A DNA stretch of 64,000 nucleotides, from assembly GCF_010686655.1 (NCBI RefSeq), contig NZ_JAAGVY010000019.1, positions 18,046-82,045 on the forward strand, in the 5' to 3' direction. Positions 36,415-44,740 of the stretch are shown here, one piece after another. Both the position numbers and the translations under genes were made by a program. The stretch comes from Cryomorpha ignava. GTDB taxonomy: Bacteria; Bacteroidota; Bacteroidia; Flavobacteriales_D; Cryomorphaceae. The stretch's first letter is position 1. Each line of letters begins with the position of its first letter. The notes under the pieces are model-generated. The model saw only the letters and a program-made list of their open reading frames with translations. It searched no databases and was not told the origin of the DNA.

Positions 36415-36427
36415 GCATCTCAGATGC
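36415..36427. promoter_or_regulatory. 13 bp palindrome upstream of the XRE regulator, candidate operator
   Basis: GCATCT-C-AGATGC is a perfect inverted repeat centred about 23 bp before the ATG of the helix-turn-helix gene. Autoregulators of this class often bind such sites. A weak promoter-like TGGCTTTG lies at 36387-36394. Confidence 0.35.
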
Positions 36428-36443
36428 AACGAACCTGAGGAAA

Positions 36444-36782
36444 ATGGCGTCGTTCGGGAAAAAAGTTAGAGAGTGCTGGGATACAAAAGGTATTTCTCAA
36501 AATGAACTCGCAAAGCTCATTGAAGCGCATCATTCCATTATTGGAAAGTACGAGCGCGACGAGGCCAGCCCGTCTATTGAAGCAGCTAAAAAGATTGCCG
36601 ATACGCTTGGCGTTACGCTCGATGCGCTCGTAGGCGATGGCATAAATGCCGCTTTTGATAAAATTACACTTGCACGGATGCAGGCGGTTATGGAAATGGA
36701 TGAAAGCAAGAAGAATGTCCTGATTGATCTCATTGATACATATATCCGAGATTATAGAGCTAAAAAAGCGTATGCGTCATGA
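36444..36782 (+). CDS. XRE-family helix-turn-helix regulator
   Basis: 112 residues. Residues 7-62 form a Cro/CI-type helix-turn-helix: VRECWDTKGISQNELAKLIE, then HHSIIGKYERDEASPSIEAA and ADTLGVTLDALVGDG. The C-terminal 45 residues are helical and may dimerise. GAGGAAA just before the ATG is a fair ribosome-binding site. The stop overlaps the following lipoprotein gene by 4 bp (ATGA), so the two are cotranslated. Confidence 0.85.
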   Translation: MASFGKKVRECWDTKGISQNELAKLIEAHHSIIGKYERDEASPSIEAAKKIADTLGVTLDALVGDGINAAFDKITLARMQAVMEMDESKKNVLIDLIDTYIRDYRAKKAYAS

Positions 36783-37213
36783 AGGCCAACTATACTAAGA
36801 TATATATTTTGATGGCAATAATTCTTATAATGACATCATGTAACTATACTGCTGAAGAAAAGAAAGATGTCATTAATACTACAGAAGCAGAAGTTTATCA
36901 ATCAAGACAAAATATTCTTACCACATTGGATTCTTCTGAAGTATTTTTTCATTATATAATTAAAAGAATTGAAAACCAACCAGATAGTTTAAGTGAGATT
37001 AAAAAGCAATTTGAAGTTGTTTCTCTAAAATTGGAAAAAGAAGTTTCAAAGGAACTGAAAAAAATAAATAAACTCGGATTAGAAAACAAAATAACCAATT
37101 CAGAGGCAGATAAATGGTTGAATGACATTCAAGAATCTAAATCAATAGTAGCTTACAAAAAAATCAAACATTTATTGGATTCTTTGGAGAGTTCGGAATC
37201 ACAATCAGATTAA
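36779..37213 (+). CDS. Small lipoprotein of unknown function
   Basis: 144 residues. IYILMAIILIMTSC is a lipoprotein signal peptide with Cys near residue 21. The rest is Lys/Glu/Ser-rich and helical (FEVVSLKLEKEVSKELKKI), probably coiled coil. The coding sequence is visibly more AT-rich than its neighbours, which suggests recent acquisition with the XRE gene. No family recognised. Confidence 0.68.
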   Translation: MKANYTKIYILMAIILIMTSCNYTAEEKKDVINTTEAEVYQSRQNILTTLDSSEVFFHYIIKRIENQPDSLSEIKKQFEVVSLKLEKEVSKELKKINKLGLENKITNSEADKWLNDIQESKSIVAYKKIKHLLDSLESSESQSD

Positions 37214-37215
37214 GG

Positions 37216-37404
37216 TTATTTTTTCTTTCTTCGTTTGGCCTGTATAAAAAATATTAATATTAGCAATACTCCGAGCGCAAATAAGGCCATTCCACCCCAT
37301 AAATTTACAACCGGATCTGAAAAGGAATTTCGTTTAACCAATAAATATGATCCCGCTATGATAAAAGCACTTGCTTGATAAAGTAGGTAGAAATCGCCCT
37401 TCAT
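37216..37404 (-). CDS. Small two-helix membrane protein
   Basis: 62 residues. Two hydrophobic helices, YLLYQASAFIIAGSYLLV and GGMALFALGVLLILIFFIQ, are followed by the basic tail AKRRKKK. It lies 9 bp downstream of the Rhs tip fragment on the same strand. That is where an immunity gene would sit, but nothing in the sequence proves such a role. The gene converges on the lipoprotein gene 2 bp away. Confidence 0.5.
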   Translation of the reverse strand: MKGDFYLLYQASAFIIAGSYLLVKRNSFSDPVVNLWGGMALFALGVLLILIFFIQAKRRKKK

Positions 37405-37413
37405 TTAAGTAAG

Positions 37414-38226
37414 CTATTTATTTTCAGGTAGTTGATCATTGCTATTCGTTTGAGGCTGTGCTGAGTCATCGTCAGGGATCAAGTCAATAGCTTCCTTAAC
37501 TCCAGATGAAATCACAGTTTTAGCTCCCCATTCCAAAACTCCTGAACTGGGAACCCAAGGTGTTATTACGGTTACAGTAGCTTTCATGATTCTTTTCCCA
37601 TCATCAAAAGGTACCTTATCTGAGAATGATGGCTGTTTTTTCTCTAAACCTTCATCAAATGAAAAGCCGTAAGGATGAAATTGTTCTTCTTCAGATAAAA
37701 CATCAATACCACCTTGATCAAGTGCCGGAATGAATCCGACTCTATCTATTCTCTTACTCAAACCTAAATACGTATTGCCAGCGCCCGCGCTAATCGAAGT
37801 TGCTGTGAAAACTACTGGGTCTACCATACCTTCTGCGAATGACTTAACAACTCCCATTGTGGCTGAGCCAACTATTTGAGCATCTTCCATAAAATCTTCT
37901 GCTGTCTGTTTGATAATTAGAGTTGTACCATCATTTTCAAGATAATTTATGAAGCGTTCCCACTCCAAACCTTCCAATTCGACTCCGTCAATAACTCTAT
38001 TTTCTGAAAATGCGTAAGGTGAATTATGTGGATAGTCCTTGAATAAAGGGTCAATACTCATGAATCTTCCAATTCGCGGATCATGCATACGATACTTATA
38101 ATTCACAGAATTTCCAACGCCTTTAATTTCGTTGTCCATTTCTTGATTCTGAAATCCGTAACGGTAGCTGTCAGCGTTGTAAGACCTTCCTGGCATGATC
38201 GCACCGAATGGATAGTAATTTCTTAC
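37414..38226 (-). pseudogene. Orphan Rhs-core C-terminal tip fragment
   Basis: The reading frame enters at about 38226, just after a stop, with NYYPFGAIMPGRSYN and continues YRYGFQNQEMDNEIKG, YKYRMHDPRIGRFMSIDP and PYAFSENRVIDGVELEG. This is the standard Bacteroidota Rhs-associated core. An intact Rhs protein would have many hundreds of residues upstream; here only 21 bp separate the fragment from the next gene. An ATG inside (38196) gives 260 residues. The variable tail after the core (about 190 residues, ending QPQTNSNDQLPENK) shows no toxin fold I recognise. It is read as a truncated remnant or a displaced tip cassette. Confidence 0.72.
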
Positions 38227-38247
38227 TTACCTAATCGTAACTTTCTA

Positions 38248-39351
38248 TCAATAACGTATATTCAACGCTGTGCGATTTCCGGAATACACTTTCCCGTCTA
38301 TTCCAACCGCGCGATAAGTTACAAAGTACATCGCTCCAACCTGTCCATGCACGGCCTGATCAAAATTCCACTCGCGATTTATGTCACGCGATTCAAAAAC
38401 CTTTTTATCATTCTGATCAGTAATGACCATGTAAAACTCGGATATGTTTAACGCTCCACTTATTTTATATGTATCGTTTTTACCATCACCATTTGGCGTA
38501 AAGGTATTCTGAATGTAAAATTTAGAACCTTCTTTTACAGTTATTTGGACATAATCTTCTGCAATTTCACCTTCCTCATTTTCTACCGAAAGGTAAACTG
38601 TATAAATTCCCGGTTCGTCAAAAATCACTTCGGGAGCTTTATCAAAAGATTCGGTCATGTATCCAAATTCCCAATAGTACCTTTCTCCCTGACCTTTGTT
38701 ATCAAAATGTACCGTAAGCGGCGCATATCCCGAAATTCTATCAGCCATTATCTGGGCTTTTGGTGCCGGCACATTGGGGCTTTGAGTTGCAGCTTTGCCT
38801 TCTTTTGCAGAACTTCTGGAAGCTAACTTACGCGCGCTCTGCTTTTCTGAATTTCGCGAATCTATTTCAGCATCGGTATTGGCACTTATAGGTTCAAATG
38901 TTAACACTTCGCGAGTCGCAACTTCAGAATTTGAATTGTTTTGAACTTCAGATTTCTCTGTCGCTGCTTGTGGTGAATCATTTACCAATTCAGATTTTTC
39001 TACCACTTCAACACTTGCACTTGCAGGTGTCTCGTTTTCTTTTTGAACAACTGTTACCGGCGATTTGCGCTCTGTAACTGTCTCTGGTTTTAATAATTCG
39101 ACCCCTTGTTCAACTGAATAGCGCCGCACATTCTCATGACCGCTATAAAGCGCCAGAGAAATGAACATAGCCGCCCCGACAATAATTCCAACCACAAAAC
39201 CCGCATTTGAAAACGGGGCTGCATTTTGAACAGGCAATCCGGCTGGCGATTTAATCCCCGCCCGAATAGCATCCCACGATCCTACAGGCACTTCTGCCTG
39301 AGTGGTACGTAGTCGTTTTCCTATTTCTATTTCAAATTTATCTTTAATCAC
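38248..39351 (-). CDS. Anti-sigma-like membrane protein with PKD and type-B sorting-like domains
   Basis: 367 residues, GTG start. Residues 1-45 are cytoplasmic with VPVGSWDAIRAGI, resembling the P-x-x-x-WD-x-I element in proteins encoded after Bacteroidota ECF sigma genes. One membrane helix (FVVGIIVGAAMFISLALYSG, about 52-71) is followed by a Ser/Glu-rich linker. A PKD domain (GYAPLTVHFDNKG, YYWEFGYM, GIYTVYLSVENEEG) comes next. The end, QNTFTPNGDGKNDTYKISG with later FVTYRAVGIDGKVYSG, matches the gliding-motility / T9SS type-B C-terminal domain. There is no Sec signal peptide. It overlaps the sigma gene by 8 bp. Confidence 0.78.
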   Translation of the reverse strand: MIKDKFEIEIGKRLRTTQAEVPVGSWDAIRAGIKSPAGLPVQNAAPFSNAGFVVGIIVGAAMFISLALYSGHENVRRYSVEQGVELLKPETVTERKSPVTVVQKENETPASASVEVVEKSELVNDSPQAATEKSEVQNNSNSEVATREVLTFEPISANTDAEIDSRNSEKQSARKLASRSSAKEGKAATQSPNVPAPKAQIMADRISGYAPLTVHFDNKGQGERYYWEFGYMTESFDKAPEVIFDEPGIYTVYLSVENEEGEIAEDYVQITVKEGSKFYIQNTFTPNGDGKNDTYKISGALNISEFYMVITDQNDKKVFESRDINREWNFDQAVHGQVGAMYFVTYRAVGIDGKVYSGNRTALNIRY

Positions 39352-39931
39352 TTACTGATTTATTTAATTCTTCTTCTATCAAATTTCTCATATAGGCTTT
39401 CGCCTTTCTATACTGGGTTTTAGAGGTGCTTTCAGTAATTCCGAGCTGCTCTGCAATCTCTTTATGACTGTAATCTTCAACCACATACATATTAAAAACT
39501 GTTCTATATCCGGTAGGCATTGTTTCAATTAAAGCCGTGAGTTTTTCATTAGTTAATTCATTCTCATCGTCATTAAAAAGCTCAAACTCCGTCTCGTGCT
39601 CATATTTAAATTCTACCTGATATGACTCTTCGTGAACTTTTTCACGCTTATTTTTGCGAATTTGGTCAAGTGCATTATTGGCAATTGTTCGTCTGATCCA
39701 GGCTCCCAATGGCCCTTTGCCATTATACATGTCCAGTTTTTGAAACACTTTTATAAATCCATCCTGAAACATGTCCCGGGCTTCTTCATAATCTCTGCCA
39801 TAACGCAGACAAAGTGCCATCATCTGGCCAGAGTACTGATCAAACAGTTGTGCTTGTGCCTTTTCATTGCCGGTAAGGCAAGCTTCTGCCAACTGCATGT
39901 CTTCCACTTCGCTTTTTGTTCCTTTTTTCAT
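39344..39931 (-). CDS. ECF-type RNA polymerase sigma factor
   Basis: 195 residues. Region 2 is ARDMFQDGFIKVFQKLDMYNG with GAWIRRTIANNALDQIRKNK. Region 4 is MPTGYRTVFNMYVVEDYSHKEIAEQLGITEST, the sigma-70 region 4 helix-turn-helix. The linker between them is acidic (FELFNDDENELTNEK). It is translationally coupled to the PKD membrane protein that probably regulates it. A promoter box lies 11 bp upstream. Confidence 0.93.
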   Translation of the reverse strand: MKKGTKSEVEDMQLAEACLTGNEKAQAQLFDQYSGQMMALCLRYGRDYEEARDMFQDGFIKVFQKLDMYNGKGPLGAWIRRTIANNALDQIRKNKREKVHEESYQVEFKYEHETEFELFNDDENELTNEKLTALIETMPTGYRTVFNMYVVEDYSHKEIAEQLGITESTSKTQYRKAKAYMRNLIEEELNKSVSD

Positions 39932-39941
39932 TATGACTCCA

Positions 39942-39949
39942 CAAAGCTA
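39942..39949 (-). promoter_or_regulatory. -7 promoter box TAGCTTTG for the ECF sigma operon
   Basis: Exact TAnnTTTG match on the minus strand, ending 10 bp before the ATG at 39931, so the leader is very short. It resembles the housekeeping promoter and not an obvious ECF autoregulatory site. Confidence 0.5.
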
Positions 39950-40054
39950 AAGAAGTTGTCTGCAATTCGGCCGGTTTCGAAATTCTAAATTTACGCTTGT
40001 AAATCAGAATTAGATATTCCGTTATAAAAAATGAAATAAGATTTCGTGTGTACT

Positions 40055-41326
40055 TTATTCCTTTCGTTTATATGGCCTGATTATCAACCTGATATCTCGA
40101 TTATAACTAAAGAAATTGATCATCCAGTTAAAGAACACCACTACCCGGTTTCTGAAACCCACAAGTGCTATCAGATGTACAAAAGTCCAAATAAACCAGG
40201 CCAGGGTACCTTGTGTTTTATAATGTGGCAAATCTGCCACTGCTCTTGATCGGCCTATGGTAGCGAGCGATCCCTGATCCTTATACTTAAATGGCTTCAT
40301 AGCTTTACCACGAACCAGACTGCTCAAATTTTTGGCAAGAAGTTTTCCTTGCTGAATGGCGGGTTGAGCAACTTGTGGGTGCCCTTTCGGGAAATCTTTA
40401 GTCTCCATATAAGCCAGATCGCCCAATACGTAAAGCCCTTCATAAGCTTCCACCTGGTTAAAGTGATTTACTTTTATGCGATTTCCCTTCACAAGGTTAG
40501 CTGCCGGAATCCCATCAAGCGGCTGGCATTTCACACCAGCAGCCCAAATGAGTGTTTGCGTAAGCATGGGCTTGCCGGAAGTGACAATCGTTTTACCATC
40601 GTAATCTTTTACCATGGTATTGAGCCAAACGTTTACGCCGAGCGTCTCCAAATATTGCAGCGCTTTTTTAGAAGCTTCTTCCGAAAATGGAGGCAAAACA
40701 CGCTCTGTACCTTCCACCAGGTGGATGCTCATACGTCTGAAATCCAGATCGGGATAGTCTGTGGGGAGAACATGTTTTTTCAATTCAGCTATCGCACCCG
40801 CCAGCTCAACACCGGTAGGGCCACCGCCTACAATTACCACATTCATTAAGCTCTCGCGCTCTTTTAAATCATCGGTTAAAAGTGCAGCTTCAAAATTTTG
40901 CAAGATAAGGGAGCGGATGTTAAGTGCTTCAGGAACGAATTTCATTCCCATGGCGCGCTTTTCAATCTCTTCGTTTCCGAAAAAATTGGTGACTGTGCCC
41001 GTGGCGAGTACCAGATGGTCGTACTCCAACTCGCCAATTGTGGTACGTAGACATTTCTTTTCAGGAAATACCTCAAGCACCTCCGTCATGCGGAAGTAGA
41101 AATTTGGAATTTTATTAAATATTTTTCGAAGTGGGTATGCAATGCTATCAGGCTCAAGCCCCGCCGTAGCCACTTGATAGAGTAATGGCTGAAACGTGTG
41201 ATAGTTATGCCGGTCTATGAGTACAATCTGAAACTTATCATGGCGCAGGTTTTTGCAAAATTTGAGTCCGGCAAAGCCTCCTCCCACAACTACTACTCTT
41301 GGCAAACTGGTATCTGAAATATTCAT
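40055..41326 (-). CDS. ndh: Type II NADH:quinone dehydrogenase (NDH-2)
   Basis: 423 residues. PRVVVVGGGFAGLKFCKNL is the FAD-binding Rossmann loop and VVIVGGGPTGVELAGAIAEL the NADH-binding loop. IDRHNYHTFQPLLYQVATAG and GLYVLGDLAYMETK are typical of NDH-2. The C-terminal region has a hydrophobic, membrane-associating stretch (LAWFIWTFVHLIALVGF). It oxidises NADH and reduces menaquinone without proton pumping. Confidence 0.92.
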   Translation of the reverse strand: MNISDTSLPRVVVVGGGFAGLKFCKNLRHDKFQIVLIDRHNYHTFQPLLYQVATAGLEPDSIAYPLRKIFNKIPNFYFRMTEVLEVFPEKKCLRTTIGELEYDHLVLATGTVTNFFGNEEIEKRAMGMKFVPEALNIRSLILQNFEAALLTDDLKERESLMNVVIVGGGPTGVELAGAIAELKKHVLPTDYPDLDFRRMSIHLVEGTERVLPPFSEEASKKALQYLETLGVNVWLNTMVKDYDGKTIVTSGKPMLTQTLIWAAGVKCQPLDGIPAANLVKGNRIKVNHFNQVEAYEGLYVLGDLAYMETKDFPKGHPQVAQPAIQQGKLLAKNLSSLVRGKAMKPFKYKDQGSLATIGRSRAVADLPHYKTQGTLAWFIWTFVHLIALVGFRNRVVVFFNWMINFFSYNRDIRLIIRPYKRKE

Positions 41327-41342
41327 AGATGAAATTCTCCGA

Positions 41343-41350
41343 CAAAATTA
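41343..41350 (-). promoter_or_regulatory. -7 promoter box TAATTTTG for ndh
   Basis: Exact TAnnTTTG match on the minus strand, 16 bp before the ndh ATG at 41326. On the plus strand a near match TAGCTTTA at 41484-41491 could serve the divergent gene. Confidence 0.45.
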
Positions 41351-41518
41351 ACATTTTGAAAGAGAGTAGGCTGGAAAACTGTGGTATATGAAGTTAAATT
41401 AAGTGATTAAATCAGGAAAAAGACTGTCTATTGAAAAGGTAAAGCGGTTATTATTCATCTCTTGCAAATCAATCATTAAATAATAGCTTTACAAGAATAA
41501 ACCCTGCAAGGCAATTTT

Positions 41519-41833
41519 ATGGAAGAAGAATACAAATCGTTCGAGGCTTTTTATCCTTACTATTTGCGCGAGCATAGAAAAAAGGGCACACGAATAATGC
41601 ATTTTTTTGGAACCACGTTGGTTTTTTGTTGGCTCATTCTCGCTGCAGTTTTTCTCAATCCATGGTTTATTCTTTACGCTGCCATCAGCGGTTATTTCTT
41701 CGCCTGGGTAGGACACTTTTTTATTGAGAAAAACAAACCTGCAACTTTCAAGTACCCTTGGTGGTCGTTGAAAAGCGATTTTAAATTATATTTTGAAATG
41801 CTTTCGGGTAAAGAAAAATTTACCGGTAAATAA
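41519..41833 (+). CDS. DUF962 / Mpo1-like membrane protein
   Basis: 104 residues. FEAFYPYYLREHRKKGTRIMHFFGTT opens the family-specific His-rich segment. Two membrane helices (LVFCWLILAAVFLNPWFIL, YAAISGYFFAWVGHFFIE) and KPATFKYPWWSLKSDFK follow. This matches the DUF962 family, whose yeast member Mpo1 is a 2-hydroxy fatty acid dioxygenase; the metal-binding histidines (RIMHFFG, VGHFFIE) are present. The bacterial role is unproven. Confidence 0.85.
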   Translation: MEEEYKSFEAFYPYYLREHRKKGTRIMHFFGTTLVFCWLILAAVFLNPWFILYAAISGYFFAWVGHFFIEKNKPATFKYPWWSLKSDFKLYFEMLSGKEKFTGK

Positions 41834-41837
41834 AAAA

Positions 41838-41855
41838 CCACGCTATTACACGTGG
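41838..41855 (+). terminator. Short hairpin after the Mpo1-like gene
   Basis: CCACG (41838-41842) and CGTGG (41851-41855) form a 5 bp stem with an 8 nt loop, preceded by an A-run and followed by CCTTATC. It lies between the convergent Mpo1-like and M16 genes. A weak terminator at best. Confidence 0.3.
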
Positions 41856-41893
41856 CCTTATCAATTCCATTAAAAAAATTTAAAGTGCTTCTA

Positions 41894-43222
41894 TCACTTT
41901 TTCAATTTTTCCATCTTTACCGGCTGCAAAAAGAATTCGGGTTTTACTAAGGCTTCTTTACCGAGGTAAGTCCAGTAAATTTGATCGCCATATTTCTGCA
42001 TAATGGCATTTAGATCAGACACATCGGTCTCCAGAATCTCTTTGGTGTAGGTGTCCATTTTCTCCCAGCCGCCGTTCATTTCATTCACGCCAAGCCCCAT
42101 AGCGATTGAGCTATTTGTTTCCTGACCCATATAATAACGTGTAAGATAAGATTGCTTTTTACCGGCGAGTTCCTTTTCGGTAAAACCGTCCTTTTTCACC
42201 TTGTTAATCTCATCTACCATTACCTGCAAGCTCTGCTCTGGATCGGTAGTAGAAATATAAACTATGTTCATCGGGTGAGCCATATTTCCTGTTCGCGATG
42301 CCGCGGGCGCGTAACTCAAGCTGCGCTTAGTGCGCAATTCTTCAAAAAAGCGATCGCCAAGAATGCTCATTGCGAGATCATTTTCAACAGCTTCTTCTGT
42401 ACCACGCTTTGGCGCATCAAAAATTCCAAGAATATAATTGGTTTCGAGCTCTCTGTTTTCTACAGACAGGCCTTCCTTAACTTGAGAATCGTTCTGTGCA
42501 ACAGCTGCCGGTTTGCCCTTTGGCAAATTTGCCAGAGATTCAGTAATTTTCTTTTTCAGGTCTTCTACGCTGATATCACCCACAACTACCAAAAACACAT
42601 TGTCTTTTACAACAACCTTATTATAATGCTTTTTTAAGTCTTCGATAGTAAGTGCTTCCAAACTTCCGGGAGTTCCATCCGGAATATTTGCATAATTGGT
42701 TCCACTCCATGCATTTTCAAAAGCAATGTTTCTCAAGTGAGCATCAGCATTGGTTTTTGACTGCTTGCTCGCAGTAACCATTTGGTTTTGAAGAATAGTA
42801 AATTCCTCTGGTCTCCAAGCCGGATTCACAATCGCATCTGAAAAAAGTTTCCAAGATTCATCCCAGTAAATTTTAACGCAATTGAGCGACATAGTTCCGT
42901 AATCGTAACCCGAATTTGCAGACATCTGCGCTCCAACAGCTTCTGCTGCTAAATTAAAAGCATCATTGGTCATATCTGTCGGCCCTGATTGCATAACCAG
43001 TGAAAGCGCAAGTGATTCAACACCCTCTTTACTTTTATCATAACCCGAAGTACCGCCTTTTACGAATAAGCGTGCGCTTACAGTCCCTTTCACCGATTCG
43101 CGCAAAATCACTTTCAAGCCGTTTACTTCAAATTCGGTTGTTTTTGGTTCGGACTCCGCATTTGCGCTTATCACGCCGATAAGCATAATAAGCGTTAAGA
43201 ATCCTGTTTTAAATTTCATCAT
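41894..43222 (-). CDS. M16 peptidase-like protein lacking the zinc motif (inactive partner)
   Basis: 442 residues with a signal peptide (GFLTLIMLIGVISANA). Where active M16 enzymes have HxxEH this protein has KEGVESLALSLVMQSG, so it cannot bind catalytic zinc. FFEELRTKRSLSYAPAASRTGN is the Arg/Tyr substrate-binding motif of the second M16 half. It likely forms a periplasmic heterodimer with the active peptidase encoded just upstream (20 bp gap). Confidence 0.88.
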   Translation of the reverse strand: MMKFKTGFLTLIMLIGVISANAESEPKTTEFEVNGLKVILRESVKGTVSARLFVKGGTSGYDKSKEGVESLALSLVMQSGPTDMTNDAFNLAAEAVGAQMSANSGYDYGTMSLNCVKIYWDESWKLFSDAIVNPAWRPEEFTILQNQMVTASKQSKTNADAHLRNIAFENAWSGTNYANIPDGTPGSLEALTIEDLKKHYNKVVVKDNVFLVVVGDISVEDLKKKITESLANLPKGKPAAVAQNDSQVKEGLSVENRELETNYILGIFDAPKRGTEEAVENDLAMSILGDRFFEELRTKRSLSYAPAASRTGNMAHPMNIVYISTTDPEQSLQVMVDEINKVKKDGFTEKELAGKKQSYLTRYYMGQETNSSIAMGLGVNEMNGGWEKMDTYTKEILETDVSDLNAIMQKYGDQIYWTYLGKEALVKPEFFLQPVKMEKLKK

Positions 43223-43242
43223 TTTAGTAAGGTTTTAAAAAA

Positions 43243-44622
43243 TTACATTTTTAGTGGTTCAATAGACTCAATGGCCATCATTTTCTGCATTTCTGGCGAA
43301 AGCAGAATTCCGGTTACATTGGGCTGATCTTGAATATAGGTTTCCACATATTTCTTCATATCTGCCCTGGTCACTTTCTTGAGGTTGTCGATATAATTTA
43401 CATAGTAATCTAAATCGGCGGAAGCCCACCAAAACGTAAGTGAGTGAACAAAATCTGAGGTACTCTCCCGCGAGTAAATATCTTGTATAGCAAGCTGATT
43501 TTTAGCCGCCTCAATTTGCTCATCAGTAAAATAATCATCATCGTTCCATTTGGCGACTTCCGCTTCTAAAGCTGCAATGGCTTCTTTCATTTTTTGCGGA
43601 TTAGGAACAAAAAAGGTTTGGATAGGCCCGGTGTGATCAAGCGTTTGATAAGATGACCCGGCTTGATAAGCCATACCAGATTGAACAAGGTTTTTTTGAA
43701 AATTGCTTGATTCAAGATTCAAAATCGTGTGAAATACATCGGCCGCATAAGTTGAAGCAGGATCTTTTGAAACGCTTGGCCCAAACTGTCCAATCATCAT
43801 AATTGGTACCCTTGCGTTTTCGTTAAGCGTAATAAAAGATTCTGATTTTTCAAGCGGCGTCATTTCCGGAATCGGATTTTCTTCAAAAATATCAAAATCA
43901 CTTTTTTTCCAGTCACCGTAAAGTGCTTTAACCTTCTTTTCAACCTCTTCGTGATCTACAGCTCCGGCTACCACAAGAATGGTGTTGTTAGGATAGTAAT
44001 ATCTCTCCTGAATTGTACGCATCTTTTCAGGCGTAGCGGTAAGAATAATGTCGTGATCGCCAATAGTGTTTTTTCGGCTGTAGTTCTCTTTCCAGAGATG
44101 GCGACTCATATCATTTAAAAGAAAAAATACCGGGTTTGATTCACTTCGCTGAAACTCGCCATCTACAACCGGATTTTCCTTTTTCATTTCCTCTTCAAGG
44201 AAAAGCGGGTACCGAATAGCAGAATTCATAAATTCTAATCCTTCAGAAAGCTTTGTGCTGCTAAGCGTAATAAAGTAGTTAACGCGCTCGAAGCTGGTCG
44301 TTCCGTTAAACGAAATTCCAAGCTCATTTACGCGTTCCATAAACTTCTCTTGCGAAGGAATATCCTTATTCGCTTTAAAAAACATGTGTTCGTAGAGGTG
44401 AGAAAGTCCGTCGTATTCAGGTGTTTCGGTGTAAGCACCGTTGTGCACAGCTAATTCTATTGTAGCGAGCGGTACACTTTGATCTTCTATTACCAGCAAC
44501 TCCATTCCATTATCGAGTGTGCTGAAATAAAAATTTTCGGGAAGGGATTTTTGAGCATTTGCAAAGCCACCCGATATAAATAGCGCAGCAAGCAAAATGC
44601 TTTTCATTTTATTTATTTTCAT
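43243..44622 (-). CDS. M16 zinc peptidase, active subunit
   Basis: About 459 residues from the ATG at 44622 (MKINKMKSILLAAL); starts at 44628, 44607 and 44661 are alternatives. ILLAALFISGGFANAQ is a signal peptide. LSHLYEHMFFKAN holds HxxEH and a downstream Glu (NPVVDGEFQRSES) completes the zinc site. Secreted to the periplasm, it should degrade peptides together with the inactive partner, as in PqqL-like and other two-gene M16B systems. Confidence 0.9.
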   Translation of the reverse strand: MKINKMKSILLAALFISGGFANAQKSLPENFYFSTLDNGMELLVIEDQSVPLATIELAVHNGAYTETPEYDGLSHLYEHMFFKANKDIPSQEKFMERVNELGISFNGTTSFERVNYFITLSSTKLSEGLEFMNSAIRYPLFLEEEMKKENPVVDGEFQRSESNPVFFLLNDMSRHLWKENYSRKNTIGDHDIILTATPEKMRTIQERYYYPNNTILVVAGAVDHEEVEKKVKALYGDWKKSDFDIFEENPIPEMTPLEKSESFITLNENARVPIMMIGQFGPSVSKDPASTYAADVFHTILNLESSNFQKNLVQSGMAYQAGSSYQTLDHTGPIQTFFVPNPQKMKEAIAALEAEVAKWNDDDYFTDEQIEAAKNQLAIQDIYSRESTSDFVHSLTFWWASADLDYYVNYIDNLKKVTRADMKKYVETYIQDQPNVTGILLSPEMQKMMAIESIEPLKM

Positions 44623-44740
44623 TTCCATATTAGGTTTATAAGCGATTAATTGAAAACGCAAAGTACGAATTTTAGACTTAATACCGCACTACCACTCATC
44701 ACATAATGCCGCCAGCTATCCCGCTTTCGCAAACATTTTC

